Of a DNA stretch of 5,435 bases, positions 1 through 5,217 are shown piece by piece. Position 1 is the stretch's first letter; the number at the start of each line of letters is the position of its first letter. The position numbers and the translations under genes were made by a program. Below the pieces are notes generated by a model. It ran no database searches, was not told the origin of the DNA, and saw only the letters and a program-made list of their open reading frames with translations. This DNA comes from Rhodoferax sp. (GTDB taxonomy: Bacteria; Pseudomonadota; Gammaproteobacteria; Burkholderiales; Burkholderiaceae_C): the NCBI GenBank assembly GCA_029865675.1, contig JARXAU010000015.1, positions 1 to 5,435 of the forward strand, written 5' to 3'.

Positions 1-266
1 TCACGGTGCAAGCGCAGTTGCGCATCCAGCGCCTGCAAATCGGCGTCACTGGCCTGTGGCACATACAGCGGGTGGATGCCCAGGCAATAACTGTCGCCCC
101 AGCGATGCGCCAGCGTGCGCACGGCACTCCAGTTAGCGGCCTCTACTGCGGGAATGACGCAATGCGCAACACCTGCCTCGCGCGCTGCTTGGCGCACCGC
201 GTCAGCCTCATCCGCAGCGCCAAACTCGGGCGCATCCAGGTGGCAATGGGTGTCTATCCAGGCCAT
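1..266 (-). CDS. TatD-family metal-dependent hydrolase/DNase, N-terminal part (cut by left window edge)
   Basis: Reading leftward from an ATG at 266, the first 88 residues begin MAWIDTHCHLDAPEF. The D-T-H-C-H-L-D stretch (residues 5-11) is the first metal-binding motif of the TatD family, with the two histidines that help hold the divalent metal pair in the TIM barrel. A second family feature is the LGIHPLYV segment (about residues 62-69), the G-x-H-P motif after the second beta strand. Family members are cytoplasmic metal-dependent hydrolases; E. coli TatD has 3'-5' exonuclease activity. A full protein is usually about 260 residues, so about two thirds lies outside the window, including the remaining metal ligands. 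The ATG is chosen because the catalytic motif normally lies within ten residues of the start. I see no strong Shine-Dalgarno sequence before it. The gene follows lolD by 52 bp on the same strand and is probably the last-read gene of that cluster within this window. Which TatD paralogue this is cannot be told from the fragment. Confidence 0.9.
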   Translation of the reverse strand, partial: MAWIDTHCHLDAPEFGAADEADAVRQAAREAGVAHCVIPAVEAANWSAVRTLAHRWGDSYCLGIHPLYVPQASDADLQALDAQLRLHR

Positions 267-282
267 GCTTAGCGCAAGGCCT

Positions 283-313
283 GTGGGCGCGGGGAGCAAT
301 CGCGCGCGCCCAC
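283..313 (-). repeat. Perfect 9-bp inverted repeat (GC-rich hairpin) between lolD and tatD
   Basis: GTGGGCGCG at 283-291 is the exact reverse complement of CGCGCCCAC at 305-313, with 13 bases between them (292-304). In leftward RNA this would form a strong stem starting 5 bases after the lolD stop codon and ending 16 bases before the tatD ATG. No run of U follows it on the minus strand, so it is not a standard intrinsic terminator. It could reduce read-through into tatD, protect the lolCD message from 3' decay, or affect loading of ribosomes on tatD. These roles are inference; only the repeat itself is seen. In GC-rich DNA a chance hairpin is possible. Confidence 0.5.
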
Positions 314-318
314 GCCCA

Positions 319-1014
319 TCAGGCTTGCGCCAAGGCTTGCAATCGGCCCTGGTCCAGGCGCAATTGGCGGCTGCAGCGCCGCGCCAGGGCGGCGTCGTGC
401 GTGACCAGCACAAAGGCGGTGCCGTGTTCGCGGGCCAGGTCGAGCATCAGGTCAAACACGCCGTCGGCGGTGCGCCGGTCCAGGTTGCCGGTGGGCTCGT
501 CGGCCAGCACGCAGTCGGGCCGGGTGACCAAAGCGCGGGCGATGGCCACACGCTGGCGTTCGCCGCCCGAGAGTTCGGCCGGGCGGTGGTACAGGCGCTG
601 GGCCAAACCCACGCGCTCCAGCATGGCGCTGGCCTGGGCCGTGGCTTGCGCGGGCGCGGCGCGGCGGATGGTCAACGGCATGGCCACGTTTTCCAGCGCG
701 CTGAATTCGGGCAAGAGATGGTGGAACTGGTAGACAAAACCCAGGTGCCGGTTGCGCAAGCGGCCTTGCGCGGCTGCATCCAAATCCGCGAGCGCCTGCC
801 CGCAAAGGTGCACGCTGCCGCCGCTGGGCGCGTCCAGGCCACCGAGCAAGTGCAAGAGCGTCGATTTGCCCGAGCCTGAGGTGCCGACGATGGCCAGGGT
901 TTCGCCACGCCACACTTCGAGGTCAATGCCTTGGAGCACGGTCACGTCCAGGCGCCCCTCCAGAAAGCGCTTGCGCAGGCCCTGGCATTGCAGGATGGGC
1001 GTTGAATTACTCAT
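319..1014 (-). CDS. lolD: LolD, ATPase subunit of the lipoprotein-releasing ABC transporter
   Basis: This 231-residue protein is a complete ABC ATPase. Walker A is GTSGSGKS (residues 44-51), the Q-loop glutamine is Q96, the ABC signature is LSGGERQ (148-154), Walker B is CVLADE (168-173) followed by the D-loop, and the switch histidine is H206 in VTHD. The segment VYQFHHLLPEF (94-104) is the LolD-type sequence after the Q-loop and distinguishes it from other MacB/FtsE-like ATPases. LolD drives ATP-powered extraction of mature lipoproteins from the inner membrane to the carrier LolA and acts on the cytoplasmic face with its permease. The ATG at 1014 gives the usual length and overlaps the end of the permease gene by 8 bases; the stop of that gene lies inside ATGAGTAA. 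A further in-frame start upstream at 1077 would add 21 residues inside the permease gene and is rejected. A GAGG lies 9 bases before the ATG. The overlap suggests translational coupling, which would balance the two subunits. Confidence 0.96.
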   Translation of the reverse strand: MSNSTPILQCQGLRKRFLEGRLDVTVLQGIDLEVWRGETLAIVGTSGSGKSTLLHLLGGLDAPSGGSVHLCGQALADLDAAAQGRLRNRHLGFVYQFHHLLPEFSALENVAMPLTIRRAAPAQATAQASAMLERVGLAQRLYHRPAELSGGERQRVAIARALVTRPDCVLADEPTGNLDRRTADGVFDLMLDLAREHGTAFVLVTHDAALARRCSRQLRLDQGRLQALAQA

Positions 1015-2275
1015 AGCGCAGCGCCTCGGCGGGGTTGACTTGGGAGGCGCGCCAGCTGGGGTAGAGCGTGGCGACAAAGGCCATGGCCAGGCTGATCAGC
1101 GCCACGGGCAAGATGTCGGCGCGCTGCGGGTCGCTGGGCATGCGGCTAATCAGGTAAATGTCTTGCGGCAAAAACGTGGCGCCCAACAAGCGCTCCAGCG
1201 CGGGCACGATGACGTCGATGTTGAAGGCCACGCCCAAGCCCAGCAGCAAGCCCGCGCCCGTGCCGATCAGCCCCACCATCGCCCCTTGCACCATAAAAAT
1301 GCCCATGATGCTGGCCGGGCTGGCTCCCAGGGTGCGCAATATGGCAATGTCGGCACGCTTGTCGGTGACCGTCATCACCAAGGTGCTGACCAGGTTGAAC
1401 GCGGCCACTGCCACGATCAGGGTGAGGATGATGAACATCATGCGTTTTTCTACCTGCACGGCGGCAAACCAGCTGCGGTTTTGCCGCGTCCAGTCGCGCA
1501 CCAAGTAGCCGCCGCCCAGCGTGTCGCTCAGGTCTTGCGCCACCAGACGCGCCTGGTGCAAGTCGCGCAGCTTGAGGCGCACGCCGGTGGGGCCTTCTAA
1601 GCGAAATACCTTGGCCGCGTCTTGCCAATGCACCAGCGCCAGCGTGGAGTCGTATTCAAAGTGTCCCGAATCAAAAGTGCCTAACACCGTCATTTGCTTC
1701 AGGCGCGGCACCACGCCGGCGGGAGTGACCTGCCCGCTCGGGGCCACCAGGGTAACCACGTCGCCTAAGCGCACGCCCATGGACCGGGCCAGCTCGCCGC
1801 CCAGCACCACGCCAAAACCACCCGGATGGAGCTGCTGCAACACCGCTTGCTGACCCGGCGTGGCCAGGTCGGTGACCTCGGGCTCTAGCGCCGGGTCAAT
1901 GCCGCGCACCAGCACACCTTTCATGTCCTCGCCGCGTGCCAGCAAGGCCTGCGCAGCAATGAATGGCGCTGCGCCCACGACCTGGGGGTTGGCGCGCGCT
2001 TGCATGAGCGTTTGCGCCACATCGGGCAGCGCCACGCCGCCCAGGGCATAAATTTCAACGTGCGACACCACGCTGAGCATGCGGTCGCGCACCTCTTTCT
2101 GAAAGCCATTCATGACGCTGAGCACAATGATCAGCGCCGCCACCCCCAGCGCAATGCCGAGCATGGACACGCCCGAGATAAAGGAGATAAAGCCGTTGCG
2201 CCGGGTGGAACGGCCCGCGCGGGTGTAGCGCCAACCGATGCGCAGCTCAAAGGGCAGGTTTTGTAGCGTGGTCAC
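1007..2275 (-). CDS. lolC: LolC/LolE-family permease of the lipoprotein-releasing ABC transporter
   Basis: This 422-residue inner-membrane protein has the four-helix MacB/FtsX-type layout of Lol permeases: helix 1 at about residues 29-54, a large periplasmic domain (about 55-278), then helices at about 279-304, 324-352 and 386-408. Family hallmarks are the N-terminal F-E-L-R-I-G-W-R-Y stretch, NGFISFISGVSMLGIALGVA, NGFQKEVRDRML, and the C-terminal YPSWRA...NPAEALRYE ending shared with LolC/LolE. A proline-containing loop in the periplasmic domain (TPAGVVPRLKQ) resembles, from memory, the LolA-binding Hook of LolC rather than LolE. The GTG at 2275 is chosen: it begins 4 bases after the stop of the preceding small gene and puts the conserved F-E-L motif near the N-terminus, as in relatives. 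A longer start at 2311 would overlap that gene. No clear Shine-Dalgarno sequence is visible, so translation may depend on the gene before it. No second permease gene is adjacent, so it may act as a LolF-like homodimer. Confidence 0.94.
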   Translation of the reverse strand: MTTLQNLPFELRIGWRYTRAGRSTRRNGFISFISGVSMLGIALGVAALIIVLSVMNGFQKEVRDRMLSVVSHVEIYALGGVALPDVAQTLMQARANPQVVGAAPFIAAQALLARGEDMKGVLVRGIDPALEPEVTDLATPGQQAVLQQLHPGGFGVVLGGELARSMGVRLGDVVTLVAPSGQVTPAGVVPRLKQMTVLGTFDSGHFEYDSTLALVHWQDAAKVFRLEGPTGVRLKLRDLHQARLVAQDLSDTLGGGYLVRDWTRQNRSWFAAVQVEKRMMFIILTLIVAVAAFNLVSTLVMTVTDKRADIAILRTLGASPASIMGIFMVQGAMVGLIGTGAGLLLGLGVAFNIDVIVPALERLLGATFLPQDIYLISRMPSDPQRADILPVALISLAMAFVATLYPSWRASQVNPAEALRYE

Positions 2276-2279
2276 TTGG

Positions 2280-2432
2280 CTAGTCCGGCAGCACCGCGCC
2301 CACCACCGCACCGGCGGCTTTGACGCCGGTCTTCACCACCACCGCCCCGGTAGTGACCACGGCGTCAGCAACGGCCACCACAGCGCAACCAGCACAAGCC
2401 AACACCACGGCCAGCATAAAAAACCACTTCAT
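2280..2432 (-). CDS. Small predicted lipoprotein (50 residues) heading the lol operon
   Basis: The ATG at 2432 opens a 50-residue protein with a lipoprotein-type signal: MKWFF, a hydrophobic stretch LAVVLA, and then cysteines at 13 and 16. Either could be the lipidated residue: C16 follows C-A-G, while C13 follows V-L-A. Neither is followed by Asp at +2 (both have Ala), so under the enteric +2 rule it would go to the outer membrane. The rest is a short Ala/Val/Gly-rich repeat-like tail with two lysines (K34, K38), ending A-V-V-G-A-V-L-P-D. The tail resembles short uncharacterised proteobacterial lipoproteins as I remember them (possibly the NF038104 type), but I cannot confirm this. A good Shine-Dalgarno sequence, AAGGAT (2438-2443), lies 5 bases before the ATG, and an extended -10 promoter candidate lies further upstream. 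It ends 4 bases before the permease start, so it is the likely first gene of the operon. A longer in-frame reading from 2651 would overlap the divergent gene and is rejected. Function is unknown. Confidence 0.78.
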   Translation of the reverse strand: MKWFFMLAVVLACAGCAVVAVADAVVTTGAVVVKTGVKAAGAVVGAVLPD

Positions 2433-2437
2433 TGCAA

Positions 2438-2443
2438 ATCCTT
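2438..2443 (-). promoter_or_regulatory. Ribosome binding site of the small lipoprotein gene
   Basis: On the minus strand AAGGAT lies 5 bases before the ATG at 2432. It is the clearest Shine-Dalgarno sequence in the leftward cluster and fixes the start of the 50-residue gene over longer in-frame alternatives. Confidence 0.65.
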
Positions 2444-2459
2444 GATGACGTTTGAGCCG

Positions 2460-2490
2460 ATTGTCGCAGGCGCGCGCGGCAGACTGCCAG
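2460..2490 (-). promoter_or_regulatory. Candidate sigma70-type promoter of the leftward lipoprotein-lol operon
   Basis: On the minus strand TGCGACAAT (2460-2468) matches an extended -10 element: TG, one base, then GACAAT. A weak -35-like CTGGCA (2485-2490) lies 19 bases upstream; read as TGGCAG the spacing is 18. Transcription would start near 2453, leaving a leader of about 20 bases with the AAGGAT ribosome site. The -35 is poor, so the extended -10 would carry most of the recognition. This is pattern-based inference only. Confidence 0.4.
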
Positions 2491-2541
2491 GGGACCGCGC
2501 CGAAGGACAGGGCCGCCACAAGACCACCTTGGCCGGTGCGG

Positions 2542-2547
2542 GACAAT
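2542..2547 (+). promoter_or_regulatory. Candidate -10 element just before the rpfE-like start (possible leaderless mRNA)
   Basis: GACAAT at 2542-2547 ends 6 bases before the ATG at 2554. If it works as a -10 box, transcription would begin at or next to the A of the start codon, giving a leaderless or nearly leaderless message. Consistent with this, no Shine-Dalgarno sequence is visible upstream of the ATG. No good -35 lies at the expected distance (about 2519-2524), which weakens the call. Confidence 0.3.
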
Positions 2548-2553
2548 GGCCCC

Positions 2554-3495
2554 ATGCACCTCGTGATCCCCTTCGCCGCAGCCGCCGGGCCCCAATGCCA
2601 GGCGGCACTGGAACGGCTAGCACTGCCCCATTTGCGCACGCTGCTGCGCACCCTTCGCCCCAGCGGCGCGCTGCTTGGGACGGAAGACGACCTCTCGCCC
2701 CTGCCAGAGCGGGTGCTGTGCCAAGACGCCTACCCCGATGGTCTGATTCCATGGGCCGCTCTCCGCGCCGCCGCCCTGCCCCTGTTCAAACCCAGCGCCG
2801 CCTACGGCCTGGTCAGCCCCTGCCACCTCGTGGTGCACGCCGACCATATTTCCATGCAAGACCCGGCTAGTTTGGACCTGAGCGACGCCGACTCGCAGGC
2901 CTTGATGCGCGCCATGCAGCCCTATTTTTTGGAAGACGGCCTCACGCTGCACTGGCTGGACGCCCGCACCTGGTTGGCAGAGGGCGAAGCCCTGCGCACC
3001 CTGCCCACGGCATCGCTGGAGCGGGTGCGCGGCCAGTCGGTGGACCGCTGGATGCCGCGCCAGAACGCCGCCAAACTACTGCGCCGCCTGCAAAACGAAA
3101 TGCAAATGCTGCTCTACACCCACCCCATTAACGACGCCCGTGTGGCCCGTGGCGCGCCCATGGTGAACTCGTTTTGGCTTAGCGGCACGGGCGACTTGCC
3201 GCCTAATCCAGCGCCCCTGCTGCAAGCTACTGTGCTGGATGCGCTGACGGCTCCCGCACTGCGCGACGACGCCTTGGCGTGGGTGCAGGCGTGGCACGCG
3301 CTGGATGCAGGTCCGCTGGCCGAAATGGCGGTAGCGCTCAAAAACAATCTGGCGCCGGGCGCGGCCCCCATCACCCTCACCCTGTGCGGCAGCCACCGCG
3401 CCCAAACCTGGAGCCAGCAGCCGCGCAGCCTGTGGCGTCTGCTTCTTGGCACTTTTAACGCGCCCCGCCCCACAAGTATTTTGAAGACCTTATGA
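2554..3495 (+). CDS. RpfE-like conserved protein of unknown function, upstream of recJ
   Basis: This 313-residue protein begins MHLVIPFAAA. I recognise it as the family annotated RpfE-like (after the Xanthomonas rpf region) or, loosely, as phosphoglycerate mutase in Burkholderiales. The family's typical blocks are present: SPCHLVVHADHISMQDP (residues 88-104), YFLEDGLTLHW (124-134), LPTASLERVRG (150-160), VDRWMP (163-168), and the strongest block LRRLQNEMQMLLYTHPIND (176-194) leading to VNSFWLSGTG (204-213). I see no signal peptide or membrane helix, so it is probably cytoplasmic. I cannot point to a complete catalytic set for a phosphoglycerate mutase, so that label should not be trusted without a structure comparison. 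The ATG at 2554 is preferred because relatives start M-H-L-V-I-P-F; an upstream in-frame ATG at 2452 would add 34 residues of non-conserved sequence over the divergent promoter region. Its TGA overlaps the recJ ATG (ATGA), implying translational coupling with RecJ. A recJ-linked place is also remembered for Xanthomonas rpfE. Confidence 0.82.
   Translation: MHLVIPFAAAAGPQCQAALERLALPHLRTLLRTLRPSGALLGTEDDLSPLPERVLCQDAYPDGLIPWAALRAAALPLFKPSAAYGLVSPCHLVVHADHISMQDPASLDLSDADSQALMRAMQPYFLEDGLTLHWLDARTWLAEGEALRTLPTASLERVRGQSVDRWMPRQNAAKLLRRLQNEMQMLLYTHPINDARVARGAPMVNSFWLSGTGDLPPNPAPLLQATVLDALTAPALRDDALAWVQAWHALDAGPLAEMAVALKNNLAPGAAPITLTLCGSHRAQTWSQQPRSLWRLLLGTFNAPRPTSILKTL
3492..3495 (+). other. ATGA stop/start overlap coupling the rpfE-like gene to recJ
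   Basis: The four bases ATGA hold both the TGA stop of the rpfE-like gene and the ATG start of recJ. This arrangement usually lets a terminating ribosome restart on the second gene, keeping the two proteins in proportion. The coupling itself is inferred; the overlap is seen directly. Confidence 0.85.
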
Positions 3496-5201
3496 ACATC
3501 ATCCCCCGCGACATCCCCCCGCGCAGCGTTTGGGCGCTGGAACAAGCGGGCGTGCACCCGCTCTTGGCCCAGCTCTACGCCGCGCGCGGCGTGATCCGCC
3601 CCGAGGAGCTGGACAACGCCTTGGCCAAGCTGCTGCCACCCAACGGATTGAAAGGCGTCACCAAAGCTGCCACCTTGCTGGCCGACGCCATTGCCGCGCA
3701 AAAACGCCTGTGCATCGTGGCCGACTACGACTGCGACGGCGCCACCGCCTGCGCCGTGGCGGTGCGCGGTCTGCGCCTGCTGGGCGCGCAACACGTCAAT
3801 TACCTGGTGCCCGACCGCGTGGTCGACGGCTATGGCCTGACCGCGCCCATCGCCCAACGCGTGTTGGAGCAAGGCGCCGATGTGCTGATTACCGTGGACA
3901 ACGGAATTGCCAGCATCGAGGGCGTGGCCCACGCCAAAGCACTTGGCCTGCAAGTGCTGGTGACCGACCACCACCTGCCCGCCGCTACCCTGCCCGAGGC
4001 CGACGTCATCGTCAACCCGAACCAGCCCGGCTGCACCTTTGAGAGCAAGGCAATGGCGGGCGTGGGCGTGATGTTTTACGTGCTGCTGGCGCTGCGCAGC
4101 GAGCTGCGCGCGCGCGGCGTGTTTGACGCGGCCACCCAACCCAAACTTGACGCACTGCTTCCTTTGGTCGCACTCGGCACGGTAGCCGACGTGGTGCGCC
4201 TGGACGCCAACAATCGCCGCTTGGTCGCACAGGGTCTGAAACGCGTGCGTGCGCTGGCCATGCCCGCCGGGCTGGCGGCGCTGTTTGTGGCCTCGGGCCG
4301 ACAGGCCGCAAACGCCACCACCTTTGACTTCGGTTTTGCCCTGGGACCACGCATCAATGCCGCCGGGCGCCTGTCGGACATGACGCTGGGCATTGAATGC
4401 TTGCTGACCGACGACCCCGCGCGCGCCGACGAGCTGGCGCGCACCCTGGACGGCATCAACCGCGAGCGCCGGGTGATTGAGGGCGATATGCGCGAACAAG
4501 CGATGATGGTGGCCGAGTCCCTGTTTGACGAAGGCGACGAGCCGCCCCCGGCGATTTGCGTGTTTGACCCCGATTTCCACGAAGGCGTGGTCGGCATCGT
4601 GGCCTCGCGCATCAAGGACAAGCTGCACCGCCCCACCTTTGTGTTTGCCGCCAGCCATGCGCCGGGCAAAGAGCACGAACTCAAGGGCTCGGGCCGCTCG
4701 ATTCCCGGCTTTCACCTGCGCGACGCGCTGGACCTGGTGGCCAAGCGCTACCCCGGCGTGCTGCTGCGCTTCGGTGGCCACGCCATGGCCGCAGGCTGCA
4801 CCATTGCCGAGGAACATTTGGACACCTTCGAGCAAGGCCTAAGCGAAGTCGCCCACGAGTGGCTAGACGCCGCCACCCTGCAACGCCGCCTGGCCACCGA
4901 CGGCCCCCTCTTGCCCGCCTACCGCCGCGTCGACCTGGTCGACACCCTGCACGAAGCCGTCTGGGGCCAAGGCTTTGCCGCCCCCACCTTCAGCGAAGAG
5001 GTCGAAGTGATTTCGCAGCGCCTGGTGGGCGAAAAACACCTGTCGCTCAAACTCAAACACCAGGGCGAACCGGTAGACGCCATCTGGTTCGGCCACACCG
5101 AGCCCCTGCCCGCAAAAGTGACCATGGCCTTTCGCCTGGACGCGGATGAGTGGAACGGCGTGCGGCGGGTAAAGTTTTTTGTGGAGGGGGTGCAGGACTG
5201 A
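3492..5201 (+). CDS. recJ: RecJ, single-stranded-DNA-specific 5'-3' exonuclease
   Basis: This 569-residue protein is full length for RecJ (about 560-580). The DHH domain carries the metal-binding motifs: ADYDCDGATA (residues 77-86, with D78, D80 and D82), VDNGI (135-139, D136), TDHH (158-161), and ALGTVADVV (227-235, D233). LGPRINAAGRL (284-294) follows, then the DHHA1 domain with HEGVVGIVASRIKD (363-376), KGSGRSIPGFHLRDALD (398-414) and the glycine-rich RFGGHAMAAG (426-435). The last hundred residues match the OB-fold, including WGQGFAAPTF and QRLVGEKHL. RecJ degrades single-stranded DNA 5'-3' in the RecF recombination pathway, in methyl-directed mismatch repair and in base-excision repair. 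All key acidic and histidine residues are present, so the enzyme should be active. The ATG at 3492 overlaps the previous stop by 4 bases; only a weak GAAGA (3483-3487) precedes it, so translation probably depends on ribosomes finishing the rpfE-like gene. The 3' end lies 16 bases from the convergent yaeQ end. Confidence 0.98.
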   Translation: MNIIPRDIPPRSVWALEQAGVHPLLAQLYAARGVIRPEELDNALAKLLPPNGLKGVTKAATLLADAIAAQKRLCIVADYDCDGATACAVAVRGLRLLGAQHVNYLVPDRVVDGYGLTAPIAQRVLEQGADVLITVDNGIASIEGVAHAKALGLQVLVTDHHLPAATLPEADVIVNPNQPGCTFESKAMAGVGVMFYVLLALRSELRARGVFDAATQPKLDALLPLVALGTVADVVRLDANNRRLVAQGLKRVRALAMPAGLAALFVASGRQAANATTFDFGFALGPRINAAGRLSDMTLGIECLLTDDPARADELARTLDGINRERRVIEGDMREQAMMVAESLFDEGDEPPPAICVFDPDFHEGVVGIVASRIKDKLHRPTFVFAASHAPGKEHELKGSGRSIPGFHLRDALDLVAKRYPGVLLRFGGHAMAAGCTIAEEHLDTFEQGLSEVAHEWLDAATLQRRLATDGPLLPAYRRVDLVDTLHEAVWGQGFAAPTFSEEVEVISQRLVGEKHLSLKLKHQGEPVDAIWFGHTEPLPAKVTMAFRLDADEWNGVRRVKFFVEGVQD

Positions 5202-5217
5202 GCGGCGCCTGGCGGAC

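Noticed and set aside
115..879. A 254-codon plus-strand open frame opposite tatD and lolD
   Set aside because: The minus strand carries clear TatD and ABC ATPase motifs here. The plus-strand product is low-complexity and matches no family I know.
752..1600. A 282-codon plus-strand open frame opposite lolD and lolC
   Set aside because: It is a shadow of two well-supported genes, with composition typical of antisense GC-rich reading and no domain.
2276..2311. Longer start for the Lol permease at 2311
   Set aside because: It adds 12 residues rich in Arg, Trp and Cys and overlaps the small lipoprotein gene; the GTG at 2275 fits family length and spacing.
2452..2553. N-terminal extension of the rpfE-like protein from the ATG at 2452
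   Set aside because: The added 34 residues are not like the family, and they overlap the probable leftward promoter. The M-H-L-V-I-P-F start fits relatives.
2433..2651. N-terminal extension of the small lipoprotein from an upstream start at 2651
   Set aside because: It would overlap the start of the rpfE-like gene and bury the signal peptide inside the protein. The ATG at 2432 has a good ribosome site and an N-terminal signal.
3114..4835. A 573-codon open frame on the minus strand, antisense to the rpfE-like gene and recJ
   Set aside because: It lies opposite recJ, whose motifs are intact. Its translation is rich in His, Gln, Gly and Ala with no recognisable domain, as expected of a shadow frame in GC-rich coding DNA.
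5202..5217. Intrinsic terminator between recJ and yaeQ
   Set aside because: The 16-bp gap is GC-rich but gives no convincing stem and has no T-run.
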